A DNA stretch of 64,000 nt from Bacteroidota bacterium (GTDB lineage Bacteria; Bacteroidota; Bacteroidia; Chitinophagales; BACL12), in NCBI GenBank assembly GCA_016706255.1, contig JADJJZ010000029.1, forward strand, positions 992,001-1,056,000, given 5' to 3'. Positions 1-9,227 of the stretch are shown here, piece after piece; position 1 is the stretch's first letter, and the number at the start of each line of letters is the position of its first letter. The notes beneath the pieces are model-generated. The model saw only the letters and a list, made by a program, of their open reading frames with translations. It was not told the DNA's origin and ran no database searches. Made by a program: the position numbers and the translations under genes.

Positions 1-454
1 AAGGGTTAGAAGGAGAAATAACTTTCAATCCCGGAACATTGGCATACCAGTTTTCAAACATTTGTGAATGTTGCGCTCCAAGCTGACCTGCAGAACCGGA
101 TGGGCCACGAAATACAATAGGGCAATTAAACTGTCCCGCGCTCATAGCCAGTGTTTTAGCGGCAGAGTTCACAATTTGGTCGATAGGTAACAAGGCAAAA
201 TTGAAGGTCATAAACTCGATAATAGGTCGTAACCCGTTCATTGCAGCGCCTACACCGATGCCGGCAAATCCAAGTTCGGCAATGGGTGTGTCGATTATAC
301 GTTTTTCGCCAAACTCCTCCAGCATACCCTGGCTTACCTTGTAGGCACCATTGTATTCTGCTACTTCTTCACCCATCAAAAAGATGTTGCTGTCTTTGCG
401 CATTTCTTCGCTCATGGCCTCACGTAAAGCCTCACGCATTCGTATTTCTCGCAT
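1..454 (-). CDS. pdhB: Pyruvate dehydrogenase E1 component, beta subunit (partial, C-terminus outside window)
   Basis: The first 151 residues are present; the gene runs off the left edge. It begins MREIRMREALREAM and continues with MGEEVAEYNGAYKVSQGM, RIIDTPIAELGFAGIGVGAA and FRGPSGSAGQLGAQHSQ, the typical N-terminal pyrimidine-binding part of transketolase-like E1-beta subunits. With E1-alpha this forms the thiamine-diphosphate enzyme that decarboxylates pyruvate in the cytoplasmic pyruvate dehydrogenase complex. The ATG at 454 is chosen because a good -7 element lies 21 bases upstream. A branched-chain 2-oxoacid dehydrogenase beta subunit is the main alternative; the early GEEVAEYNGAYKVS signature favours the pyruvate enzyme. 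Confidence 0.88.
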   Translation of the reverse strand, partial: MREIRMREALREAMSEEMRKDSNIFLMGEEVAEYNGAYKVSQGMLEEFGEKRIIDTPIAELGFAGIGVGAAMNGLRPIIEFMTFNFALLPIDQIVNSAAKTLAMSAGQFNCPIVFRGPSGSAGQLGAQHSQMFENWYANVPGLKVISPSNP

Positions 455-474
455 TGTATTACCTGAATTTTCCG

Positions 475-482
475 CAAAAATA
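475..482 (-). promoter_or_regulatory. Promoter -7 element for the pdhB-type gene
   Basis: On the minus strand this reads TATTTTTG, a full match to the Bacteroidota TANNTTTG element, 20 bases before the ATG at 454. The -33 TTTG is not at a clean distance. Confidence 0.5.
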
Positions 483-666
483 GGAAATGTTACGCGCAAA
501 GCCGAATCTAAACGCTTGTCACTAACATAATTAAGCCCGTTTTGAGCCTTGTTTTAGCCGTTATATTCAAAAACCTTATCCATACACCCTTTAGCCTAAA
601 ATGAGCCATTTAAACTGAGGCCCAATAAACTGTCATAATTACAGTTTTAACCGGAAAAAATAGCTC

Positions 667-710
667 AAAAAAAAGCCCCGCCGTTTCCGAGCGGAAACTA
701 AGCGGAGCTC
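667..710 (-). terminator. Rho-independent terminator of the DegP-like gene
   Basis: Read on the minus strand, AGCTCCGC pairs with GCGGGGCT, with an inner GTTTCC/GGAAAC stem, followed by eight T. It lies about 40 bases after the stop of the protease gene at 749. The outer stem matches that of the hppA terminator at 45146-45177. Confidence 0.85.
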
Positions 711-748
711 ACATTTGAAAACCCAATTACCCTAAAACTTTAATATCT

Positions 749-2188
749 TTATAAACTTAACCCGTAATTATACAATTTGTTCGGATACGACGGGTAAAAT
801 CCTTCAATTATTACATTCTGTCCACCTTTATCACTCAAAATCTTTGCCAAATCATTATAATTTACAATTTTTTTATCATCAACTGCTGTAATTATAAATC
901 CTTCTTTAATTCTTGTCTGCTGATATATTTTTCCATTTTTAATTGCGGTTACTTTTACGCCGCCATCAACATTATAATATTCAGCTTCTCTTCCTGTAAC
1001 ATCCTCAGTTTCAACACCTAAACTTTTTACAATATCATTAACTTCTTTTTTTACAATTTCGGTGTTACCTTTTTGGTTCTTTAATAACACAACAATATTT
1101 TTTCGCTCTTTGTTCCGTAAAACACTAACATTAACTTTTTCACCCGGTCCGTATTTACTTAATTGTTCCTGTAATTCGGGAAATGAATTAATTGGAGCGT
1201 TATTAATATGTGTAACAATATCCCCAATTTCTATTCCTGCATCTTTTGCACCTGAGCCTGCAACAACATTACTTACATAAACACCACCAACATCTTCTTT
1301 AGTAACGTCAACTTCTACGCCTAAGTATGCGCGTTGTACAATTCCGTATTTTTTTAAGTCGGCAACTACTTTTTTAACAATATTAACAGGCACGGCAAAT
1401 GAATATCCTGCAAATGTTCCGGTAGGTGTTGCAATAGCGGTATTAATTCCAATTAATTCACCTTTTAAATTTACCAATGCACCACCGCTGTTACCGGGAT
1501 TTACGGCAGCATCTGTCTGAATAAATGATTCAACCGGAGTAGAAGCATTTTCGCCAAGAATATCAATTTTTCTGCCTTTTGCACTCACAATACCTGCTGT
1601 AACAGTTGATGCAAGATCAAAAGGATTTCCAACCGCCATTACCCAATCGCCAACACGAACTGAATCGGAATCACCATATTTTACATTCGGTAAATTTTTC
1701 ATGTCCACTTTTAAAACTGCAATATCTGTTGACGGATCTGTTGCTACTAATTCTGCTTCTGCAGTATGTTTATCATAAAATACCACCTGAATGGCATCTG
1801 CATTTTTAATTACGTGATAATTCGTGACAATATATCCATCGGCATCAACAATTACACCTGAACCTGAGGCCTGACCATTTGGATCGCCGTAGGAAAAATC
1901 GTCGCCAAAAAATTGACGAAATACATCATCTGTACTACTATACGATGTATTTTTGAAAACAGTTTTTACGTGCACAACAGATGGTGTGGTAAGTGCTGCA
2001 GCATAAGTAAAATCTACCGGCGCCATACCACTTGGTGCTACCGGAAAATTTGCGCTGGTAAACTGATACGGGTTTGCCAATCCGAAACGCGAATCATCAT
2101 CACTTAAAAACTTTTCATACATAACCAGGGTTGCCATTGTGCTTATTATGGCAATCACCGATGTTAAAAGAATCATTTTTACTTTCAT
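749..2188 (-). CDS. DegP/HtrA-family (Do-like) serine protease
   Basis: A 479-residue envelope protease/chaperone that would degrade misfolded proteins. An N-terminal hydrophobic segment (about residues 4-23) acts as membrane anchor or signal. The trypsin-like domain carries the full catalytic triad: His125 (TNYHVIKNA), Asp155 (STDIAVLKV) and Ser234 (NPGNSGGALVN). One clear PDZ domain follows at about 290-375 (YLGVEVDVT, GDIVTHINN) and a shorter, diverged PDZ-like segment at about 400-479. The gene has its own terminator and diverges from dapF. Length and architecture fit the Do family; the second PDZ is short compared with E. coli DegP. Confidence 0.93.
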   Translation of the reverse strand: MKVKMILLTSVIAIISTMATLVMYEKFLSDDDSRFGLANPYQFTSANFPVAPSGMAPVDFTYAAALTTPSVVHVKTVFKNTSYSSTDDVFRQFFGDDFSYGDPNGQASGSGVIVDADGYIVTNYHVIKNADAIQVVFYDKHTAEAELVATDPSTDIAVLKVDMKNLPNVKYGDSDSVRVGDWVMAVGNPFDLASTVTAGIVSAKGRKIDILGENASTPVESFIQTDAAVNPGNSGGALVNLKGELIGINTAIATPTGTFAGYSFAVPVNIVKKVVADLKKYGIVQRAYLGVEVDVTKEDVGGVYVSNVVAGSGAKDAGIEIGDIVTHINNAPINSFPELQEQLSKYGPGEKVNVSVLRNKERKNIVVLLKNQKGNTEIVKKEVNDIVKSLGVETEDVTGREAEYYNVDGGVKVTAIKNGKIYQQTRIKEGFIITAVDDKKIVNYNDLAKILSDKGGQNVIIEGFYPSYPNKLYNYGLSL

Positions 2189-2235
2189 ATAGAATGGTTT
2201 TTTAATTTACTTTGTTATCAAATTTCATGCACTAA

Positions 2236-2257
2236 ACGACAACTGTAAGATTGTCGT
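2236..2257. promoter_or_regulatory. Inverted repeat between the divergent protease and dapF genes
   Basis: ACGACAA, an 8-base spacer and TTGTCGT form a perfect 7-bp inverted repeat in the 118-base divergent intergenic region. It could be an operator or a weak RNA hairpin. A near -7 element TATTTTCG overlaps its right edge at 2257-2264, facing dapF. Confidence 0.35.
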
Positions 2258-2306
2258 ATTTTCGCTTAACAATATTTAACGGATTTAAACTCTTTTAACG
2301 CTAAAC

Positions 2307-3083
2307 ATGCCACAAAAGTTTTCAAAATACCAGGGAACCGGAAACGACTTTATTTTATTTGATAATCGCGACGGTAAAATTGACCATAAAAATACGCAGT
2401 GGATTAGACAAATTTGCGACCGCCGTTTTGGTATTGGGGCAGATGGAGTGATGTTGCTTGAAAATGAAGCGGGCTGCGACTTTCGGATGGTTTATTTTAA
2501 TTCAGATGGCAATGAAAGTTCGATGTGTGGTAATGGTGGCCGATGTATTGTAAATTATGCCAGACAATTAGGTATTATTCGCGATATATATACTTTTTTA
2601 GCAATTGATGGTTTGCATGAAGCGTATGTAAAAAATGAAATTGTGTATTTAAAAATGCAGGATGTTTTAGCTGTTTCCAAAACGGATGATCATTACGATT
2701 TAAATACCGGTTCACCACATTATGTTACTGAAGTGGATGATGTGCAGGCAGTGGATGTAAAAAATACCGGTGCTTCAATCAGATACAGTGAGGCATACGC
2801 GGCAAAAGGGACCAATGTCAATTTTCTGGACCGAAAAAATAATATTTTTCATATTCGCACTTATGAGCGTGGTGTTGAAGATGAAACCCTGAGTTGCGGC
2901 ACGGGTGTTACTGCAGCGGGTATTGTAGCCGGGTTGTTATCCGAATTTGCCGACGGGCAGCATGCAGTATCGCTGGAAACCATGGGTGGAAAACTGCAGG
3001 TGCAATATGAAAAAAACGGCAACCAATTTACCAATATCTGGCTAATAGGTCCGGGCACATTGGTTTTTAATGGGGAGATATAA
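2307..3083 (+). CDS. dapF: Diaminopimelate epimerase
   Basis: Converts LL- to meso-diaminopimelate, the step that supplies lysine and the peptidoglycan cross-linking residue; cytoplasmic, cofactor-independent. The 258-residue length is close to the family norm. Both catalytic cysteines are visible: Cys74 in SSMCGNGGRC and Cys197 in ETLSCGTGVTAA. Other family blocks are TGNDFILFDN near residue 11 and CDRRFGIGADGV near 37. The ATG at 2307 gives the expected N-terminus (FSKYQGTGNDF). It is the first gene of a plus-strand run and may be co-transcribed with the small gene at 3129, 45 bases downstream. Confidence 0.97.
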   Translation: MPQKFSKYQGTGNDFILFDNRDGKIDHKNTQWIRQICDRRFGIGADGVMLLENEAGCDFRMVYFNSDGNESSMCGNGGRCIVNYARQLGIIRDIYTFLAIDGLHEAYVKNEIVYLKMQDVLAVSKTDDHYDLNTGSPHYVTEVDDVQAVDVKNTGASIRYSEAYAAKGTNVNFLDRKNNIFHIRTYERGVEDETLSCGTGVTAAGIVAGLLSEFADGQHAVSLETMGGKLQVQYEKNGNQFTNIWLIGPGTLVFNGEI

Positions 3084-3128
3084 TTTTTGGTTTACCGGTA
3101 ATTATGTATTTTTAATTAAAATCCAATT

Positions 3129-3620
3129 ATGTTGTTATACCCACTCGCAAACGGAAATGCCTGGACTTACAAGATGAAAGATGGCAATACCTATTCCAAT
3201 ACCGTTACAGGTGTTGATGGAGACGTTTTTACCATGTTGAACTCCGCAGCCAATTTGGCATCGCAGGTAAAATTTGATGGTAGTAATTATTCAACAAATG
3301 CCTATACGGCCGGACAATTTGATGTGTTTTTGAAAGAAAATCCCGTAGTTGGTGATACCTGGGAGATTCATTTTACGGCGAATACCATTCAGAGTATATT
3401 AGTGATGACAGTTCGTGAAACTGCGCTTACGCAAGAGGTAGAAGGCAAAACCTATCAAAATGTTGTGATGCTTGAAGCCGACAGCAAAATGAATATGAAC
3501 GGCAATATCATGAGTCTGAATTTTATCACTAAATACTATTACGCACCCGGCACCGGACTGATATTAACAACATCATCGTATGGCGATTATCATGGTTTGG
3601 TTGCCTGTGATTTGAAATAG
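3129..3620 (+). CDS. Hypothetical protein with a WTY-type beta-rich fold
   Basis: I do not recognise the family of this 163-residue protein. It opens with MLLYPLANGNAWTYKMKDG, resembling the YPL-x-x-GN-x-WTY start of many exported Bacteroidota beta-sheet proteins, and ends with YYAPGTGLIL and a short basic tail. What is odd is that no signal peptide precedes this motif: the ATG lies directly at the start of the domain and no in-frame hydrophobic stretch is seen upstream. It may be a cytoplasmic relative or a truncated descendant. It lies 45 bases after dapF on the same strand. Confidence 0.6.
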   Translation: MLLYPLANGNAWTYKMKDGNTYSNTVTGVDGDVFTMLNSAANLASQVKFDGSNYSTNAYTAGQFDVFLKENPVVGDTWEIHFTANTIQSILVMTVRETALTQEVEGKTYQNVVMLEADSKMNMNGNIMSLNFITKYYYAPGTGLILTTSSYGDYHGLVACDLK

Positions 3621-3786
3621 TGCCATTTTAGCAGTATTCGTTGCTTATTTGACCGGGCATTTGGCCTTAAAACCGGATAACCCGCTCCACCAATAAACTT
3701 ACTTCCCCTCACCTACCCGCTTAAGGCCTTGCGGCAGTAGGGATTTGCAGATTCCGCTCAAGTTTGTTTTGCAAAGCGGAAAGCGG

Positions 3787-3794
3787 TATCTTTG
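3787..3794 (+). promoter_or_regulatory. Promoter of the corA-type gene
   Basis: TATCTTTG matches TANNTTTG, with an upstream TTTG about 20 bases away. The element lies inside the longest open frame (from 3745), so the real start must be downstream, at 3829. Confidence 0.65.
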
Positions 3795-3828
3795 CACGTT
3801 CAAATTTTTCACCTGCAGATGGAAAGCG

Positions 3829-4785
3829 ATGATCAAATATTACAAAAAATCGAATAACACCATTGTAGAAATTGACAGGCCTGAACCAGACTGCTGGATA
3901 AACGTATACCCTCCCTTCGACCATAAACGACTTGCTACTTTAAGTGATGCCATTGATATTCCGATAGATTATTTATTGGATAGTATCGACATTAACGAAC
4001 GTTCACGATTTGAGCAGGACGATAATGTGAAACTCATCGTAATCAATACACCTATTGAAAACGATATGGAAAATTCCATTGATAATGATGCATTTTATAT
4101 CACCATTCCAATTGGCATTATTTTAACACAGGATTATAATATTATTATTTCATCGGCTCAAAATAAAGTAATCGACTGGTTTTTTTCCATTGCCATCAAA
4201 CACCTTTCACCAAGTGAAAAGGAAATGATTGTGATGAAAATTTTCGAAAAAAATGTGTTTTATTTTATTCAATATTTGGCGGAGATGAATAAACGTCGCT
4301 ACTTAATTGAAAAAGAACTCATGCATTCGAGCAGAAATACAGAGTTAGCGAAATTATTAAATATTCAGAAGTCGTTGGTTTACTTTGTAACCGACTTACG
4401 TGCAAACGAATTGCTGATGATGAAAATTCAGCGGACCAATTTCCTGGGTATTAAAACCGATGAAGAAAAAAATGATTATTTAAGCGATATTATTATTGAC
4501 AGCAGCCAGGCCCTTGAAATGGCAACGGTTTACACCAATATCTTAAATGGTACTATGGATGCATTCGGTTCAATTATTTCCAATAATCTGAACGCGGTAA
4601 TGAAACGTTTAACTTCTATTACCATCATTTTAATGGTTCCAACTTTAATTGCGAGTTTTTATGGTATGAACTTCAAAAATCTGCCATTAGAAAATTCCAA
4701 TAACGGATTTTTTATTATTATGTTTCTTTCCATTTTTGTTTCGCTGGTATTGTATTTATTGTTTAGAAAAATTCGCTGGTTCTAA
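3829..4785 (+). CDS. corA: CorA-family magnesium/divalent cation channel
   Basis: A 318-residue inner-membrane protein of the CorA type, which forms a pentameric Mg2+ channel. A soluble N-terminal domain (about 1-250) rich in helices is followed by two C-terminal membrane segments (about 258-278 and 295-313) separated by YGMNFKNLPLENS, holding the signature GMN selectivity motif near residue 279. The longest frame starts at 3745, but a consensus promoter lies at 3787-3794; starting at the ATG 3829 gives MIKYYKKSNN and the usual CorA length. It is a single gene, convergent with the large beta-helix gene. Confidence 0.93.
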   Translation: MIKYYKKSNNTIVEIDRPEPDCWINVYPPFDHKRLATLSDAIDIPIDYLLDSIDINERSRFEQDDNVKLIVINTPIENDMENSIDNDAFYITIPIGIILTQDYNIIISSAQNKVIDWFFSIAIKHLSPSEKEMIVMKIFEKNVFYFIQYLAEMNKRRYLIEKELMHSSRNTELAKLLNIQKSLVYFVTDLRANELLMMKIQRTNFLGIKTDEEKNDYLSDIIIDSSQALEMATVYTNILNGTMDAFGSIISNNLNAVMKRLTSITIILMVPTLIASFYGMNFKNLPLENSNNGFFIIMFLSIFVSLVLYLLFRKIRWF

Positions 4786-4858
4786 ACATTTACAAAACCA
4801 TTTTTTCTTCAACTTATTTGTTGCAATAAAATTATTTTAAAAAAGGTTTGGGGAGATA

Positions 4859-7800
4859 TTAATACTTTACAAACTGCACACCTGATACTTCGCCCGTTAC
4901 TGTATTGGTAAATTGAATGAGGTAAGTTGCTTTTGGAAGATGCTGAATATTATATTGTAAAATAGTTACGCCGGCTTGCAGTGAAGCAGTATTGCTCATT
5001 ACTTTTCTTCCGGTAACATCTAAAATTTCCATCAACATATCATCAGCAGTTGCCGTATTTATTTCGATGGTAATAAAATCAGTAGCAGGGTTTGGATAAA
5101 CATAAATTTCTTCAGAGCTGTCATCATTTATTCTGATGGCGATAATATTACTATAATCATAGGTATCATCAATATCCACCATTTTCAAACGGTAATATTG
5201 CAGACCGTTCAACGGTGCATCATCATAAAATACATAATCGAGTGGCAACAGCGAATTACCTGCAGCAGGTGAAGTGCCTATGGTAACAAAATCGATTCCA
5301 TTTGCAGAACGTTGTATTTCGAAATAATCGGAATTAATTTCTGTTTCGGTAGTCCAGTGTAATTCGTTGGCAACACCGTTGTTCCATCCTGTAAAAGCAG
5401 TAAGTTCGATAGGTAACAATAAACAATCGGGTGTAACTACTACAAATTCACCTTCATCTGCCCCAATATCAGGTGCCGTTCCTGTGCCGGCATATCCTAC
5501 CACACCCTGACGAATATCGCCTTCATAATCGGTAGTAACCAATGCAAGAGCAACGGCATTACTTTCAGCATAATCGGAAGCGCCAACAGTAATTTTTAAA
5601 TTATCGGGATATACAGGACCGCCGGCAAAATGAGGAATATCGTAGTAACTATTTACCTCACGCGAACCACCGCCGCCCAGCGACATAAAATATTTATAAG
5701 AAGTAATATCGCTTGCAGTTAAAATATTAAAACAAGGGTCATTATTTAAATTATTGGGAACCGAAGTTGTAGCGCCGCCATAAGCATATCCATTTTTAAT
5801 TGTCGCTGTAGAACCACCTTCCACATACACATAATTATAAGCGCCGATATTGATATAATAAAAATTATTTCCTGTTGTAGCCGAAATACTGGTTGTTACC
5901 GGAGGTGTTCCTGCAGTGCCCGGCGTTGCTTTGCGCACACATGCACTTACACCAACACCTGATGAAGTTGCATTTACATAAATAATATTATTTCGCAGAT
6001 TTAATAAACCGGCGCCGTGATAAAATCCGCTAACACCAAAATCGGCGCCACCTGAAATAACACCCTCCTGCCCTATTGCGATGGTATTATTATATACATT
6101 ATATGTATTTCCACCGGCAGCAACATAAATTCCATTTACGGCAAGTGTAAGTGAACTATTTGGTGCAGATAATTGCTGAATAAAATTATTATAAATGTTA
6201 TGTGTTCCGGTACCTGATGTACCATACATGGCAATAATCATATCGCTTGTGGTTCCTGAAAGTTTATAGATATGATTTCCGTAAATATTAGTTGTAACGG
6301 TATTTGGAAATAAGTACAATCCAACCACAGTTGATGAACCTGAAAGATTATTATGTGTAATATTAGAAATACTATTGCCATTAAAATTCATATTATTTCC
6401 AACAGTACCACCACCAAAATTAATTCCCTTTAATTGTGTTGGTGAACCACCGGTTGCCGTAACATTATCTACAATATTATTTGAGCAGGTAACGGCATTT
6501 AATCCGTAAATAGCAATGCCGGCCATTTGTGCCGAGGTTCCTGTTGAAGAAACATTATACACCTGATTGCCGGAAACAGTAAACACCTGATTTAATGAAG
6601 TATTAATTGAATTATCATCTGCACAATTAATTCCAATAACATTAGAAGTTGAAGAGATGGTATTTACCGTATTATTACTCACCGTTGAACCGGTAGGCAT
6701 TTTATCGATATACATACCGGCAGTCCACACAGTAGTTCCGGAACCGGCTCTGATATTTGAAATTGAATTTCCTGAAATTGTTTTTATCTGACTGGTAGAA
6801 TTACTTACCCGAATACCCATAACATAAGCAGAACTTGCTGAAGGCACCATTAAAGTGTCGATTACGTTATTACTTACCGTAATGGTTCCTGATGCACTGG
6901 TATTGATATAATAATACCCATTTAAATTTCCTGCAGATGCTGCGGTAATGGTATTATTTGTTAAATGATTACCACTCACGCTCATGGTTGGCGTTGTGCT
7001 ATTATCGTAAATTAAATATGTATTTGAACCTGTAGTATTAAGTGCATTATTTTTTATGATATTATTGTCGATATTACTTGAGGTGCAATTAAATTCCTGA
7101 TAAATACCATAAAACAAACCACTTGCACCGGCATCAAAAGTACAATCATGAATAATATTATCGGATATATTTACTGTGCCTGCAAGTTGTCCGGATGAGC
7201 CTGTTCTGATTGCGAAAATGGTGCTTGTATTTGCACCCTGACCTAATGAGATATCGTTATGCGTTATTGTAATTGAAGAAGAAGTATTTCCCGAGTTTGC
7301 TGAATGAAATATGCCGTATAAGGTATTGGTATGTGATACACCACCAAGTCGGTTATTAATTGTATTGTAACTAATATCAACGCCACTCTGATAAATGCAA
7401 TAAACGCCATATCCCTGATTAGTACTTGAACCACCGTAATTGGTAATGGTATTTCCTGCACCTAATTCACCAACAATATTTCCCTGATCAAAATATGTTG
7501 ATGGTGAAGGGTCATTATATCCGCGCAAAATAATTCCTGCAAATACGTTACTGATGTTATTGCCTAAAAATTTATTGTTATCATTTCTTCCACCTGCAGT
7601 TGAAATAGTTAATGTTGTACCCAAAGCTGTTCGAGTACAGTTTGCTGTAAATATGCCTCTACTTCCTGTTTGAAAAGCGGTTGGGCCAACAGCAATATTT
7701 GTTTTAGATAAGGTGATAGTACAATTTTGAATTACATTATTAGAACAACCATCAGAAGCCGAAGCTTTGTATAAAGCAATACCATATTCCATTGTTCCGG

Positions 7801-9004
7801 GAGCGCTTGCATTATTGTCAATTAAATCGAAGCCATCAATCGTAATATAATCGCTGCCATTTAAAGAAAAAATACCATCCACAACAGTGGAACCGGCACC
7901 TAATGATATTGTTCCAACCGGAGCATAAATTATGGGATTAGCACCTGCGCCATCTTTAATAAAAGTAATTGTATTTGCAGCAGTTCCTGTTTGTGTTAAA
8001 TTAATTCCGCCAACAGGAGCAGTTTCGGTATGACCGGAAGCCACATGACAAATTACATCGCAACTCACTGTTCCACCATTTAATGCAGTAACAAAAGATG
8101 CAATTGTTGGATAACAAGCTGATGGCACATAATAATCGCCGCAGTATCCAATACTTGGTGCAACGGTATAAGTATAGTTTGGTCCACCGTTATTATTGAT
8201 ATTGAGGGTGCTCATATCATGTGCTCGCTGACCGGTAGCAAGAACATCTGCCAAAATTGCAGCACTTGAACGATTACTCGAATAGGCGTAATAATAAATG
8301 ATTGTTCCAACGGACTGACAAGGAATTTCAACCGTTCCGGTAGTGCCTGTCATGGTTACAGAAAGCAAGGTTGAGGTCAGGAAATTTACCGAAGTAGAAT
8401 ATCTGACATAAATATATTCCCCTGCCGAAGGTGGCGCTGCTGTAGTAACAGTTACATACACACTATTTTCAGGGTAAACAACGCCGGCAGCGGGTGACTG
8501 AATAACAGAACTTATGGCAACAGGATTATAACTTGTTTCCACCACGCCCATGTATTCGTTTTGGGGAACACCCGGTGTGCTGTATTCTGTGATATTGAAG
8601 GTGTAGTAATAGCCGTTTGCAATAGTTGGCATCAGTCCTGAACTTCCACCAAATCCGGTGTTGAACAAGGCTGCTGCTGTTCCGGCAGTCGGGAAAATGT
8701 TCATGTTATACCCTGCAAGTGTTAATCCGGCAGAATAAGGACGCCAGGCAGGATCGTAGTCGAACGGGGCTTCGTAAAACTCCCAGTTCCTTGTACCACT
8801 AAGGGCCGAGCTGGTTGCCTGCACACGCGCCTGACGGAAAATACCGAGGTCGCTGAGGGGGTACGACACATAACCGCCATTCACAGTTTGTGTTCCCAAT
8901 TGGGTGGCTTGCGCAGCAGCATCAAATGTCATGATGATTAAAACCATGAAACTCAATACCGGTGCGGATTTTACGAATTTTAATATTTGCCTGAAATTAA
9001 CCAT
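4859..9004 (-). CDS. Large secreted right-handed beta-helix protein with T9SS C-terminal domain
   Basis: About 1381 residues. The frame is open to 9088, but the ATG at 9004 gives a normal signal peptide (MVNFRQILKFVKS, then VLIIMTFDAAAQA), so it is preferred. After an N-terminal beta-rich region, residues about 385-1035 contain many short repeats of the type ITISNNxIxNI with Asn ladders (SNNVIDTLM, SGNSISNIR, NIYNNFIQQL), typical of parallel beta-helix proteins. A terminal domain from about residue 1300 (IYVYPNPATDFITIE) is a T9SS sorting domain. The protein is predicted to be exported across the outer membrane and attached or released. Function of the beta-helix is unknown: an adhesin or a polysaccharide lyase-like enzyme is possible. 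Confidence 0.9.
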   Translation of the reverse strand: MVNFRQILKFVKSAPVLSFMVLIIMTFDAAAQATQLGTQTVNGGYVSYPLSDLGIFRQARVQATSSALSGTRNWEFYEAPFDYDPAWRPYSAGLTLAGYNMNIFPTAGTAAALFNTGFGGSSGLMPTIANGYYYTFNITEYSTPGVPQNEYMGVVETSYNPVAISSVIQSPAAGVVYPENSVYVTVTTAAPPSAGEYIYVRYSTSVNFLTSTLLSVTMTGTTGTVEIPCQSVGTIIYYYAYSSNRSSAAILADVLATGQRAHDMSTLNINNNGGPNYTYTVAPSIGYCGDYYVPSACYPTIASFVTALNGGTVSCDVICHVASGHTETAPVGGINLTQTGTAANTITFIKDGAGANPIIYAPVGTISLGAGSTVVDGIFSLNGSDYITIDGFDLIDNNASAPGTMEYGIALYKASASDGCSNNVIQNCTITLSKTNIAVGPTAFQTGSRGIFTANCTRTALGTTLTISTAGGRNDNNKFLGNNISNVFAGIILRGYNDPSPSTYFDQGNIVGELGAGNTITNYGGSSTNQGYGVYCIYQSGVDISYNTINNRLGGVSHTNTLYGIFHSANSGNTSSSITITHNDISLGQGANTSTIFAIRTGSSGQLAGTVNISDNIIHDCTFDAGASGLFYGIYQEFNCTSSNIDNNIIKNNALNTTGSNTYLIYDNSTTPTMSVSGNHLTNNTITAASAGNLNGYYYINTSASGTITVSNNVIDTLMVPSASSAYVMGIRVSNSTSQIKTISGNSISNIRAGSGTTVWTAGMYIDKMPTGSTVSNNTVNTISSTSNVIGINCADDNSINTSLNQVFTVSGNQVYNVSSTGTSAQMAGIAIYGLNAVTCSNNIVDNVTATGGSPTQLKGINFGGGTVGNNMNFNGNSISNITHNNLSGSSTVVGLYLFPNTVTTNIYGNHIYKLSGTTSDMIIAMYGTSGTGTHNIYNNFIQQLSAPNSSLTLAVNGIYVAAGGNTYNVYNNTIAIGQEGVISGGADFGVSGFYHGAGLLNLRNNIIYVNATSSGVGVSACVRKATPGTAGTPPVTTSISATTGNNFYYINIGAYNYVYVEGGSTATIKNGYAYGGATTSVPNNLNNDPCFNILTASDITSYKYFMSLGGGGSREVNSYYDIPHFAGGPVYPDNLKITVGASDYAESNAVALALVTTDYEGDIRQGVVGYAGTGTAPDIGADEGEFVVVTPDCLLLPIELTAFTGWNNGVANELHWTTETEINSDYFEIQRSANGIDFVTIGTSPAAGNSLLPLDYVFYDDAPLNGLQYYRLKMVDIDDTYDYSNIIAIRINDDSSEEIYVYPNPATDFITIEINTATADDMLMEILDVTGRKVMSNTASLQAGVTILQYNIQHLPKATYLIQFTNTVTGEVSGVQFVKY

Positions 9005-9117
9005 ACCAATCCAGCCTAAAATTACGAGAAGTTTTTGAGTTTTTAAGGCGAAAAACCCGATGAAAAACAAGTGTGATAAGGTTTTCAACTATTTGTCAAC
9101 CAATTGCAGGTTTCAAA

Positions 9118-9192
9118 AAGTAAGGTTGGGGTAAAAAGGTAAACCTTACTTCCAGTAAAAGTAAGGTTGAAGAAAATTGCTAAACCTTACTT
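9118..9192. repeat. Two tandem identical-stem hairpins
   Basis: Ten-base arms AAGTAAGGTT and AACCTTACTT occur at 9118-9127, 9142-9151, 9159-9168 and 9183-9192. They form two hairpins with identical stems and 14-base loops, repeated with a period of 41 bases. They lie after the small gene ending at 9228 and before the beta-helix gene. On the minus strand the last arm runs into five T, so a double terminator is possible; processing or protein binding are alternatives. Confidence 0.7.
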
Positions 9193-9227
9193 TTGGTGTT
9201 TAGCAGGAAGAAACATCTAAAAAAAAA

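Noticed and set aside
3745..3828. N-terminal extension of the CorA-type protein
   Set aside because: A consensus promoter lies within it and the extension has no counterpart in CorA proteins.
4786..4858. A/T-rich inverted repeat AAACC...GGTTT between corA and the beta-helix gene
   Set aside because: Long loop and mostly A/T pairs; not a convincing terminator.
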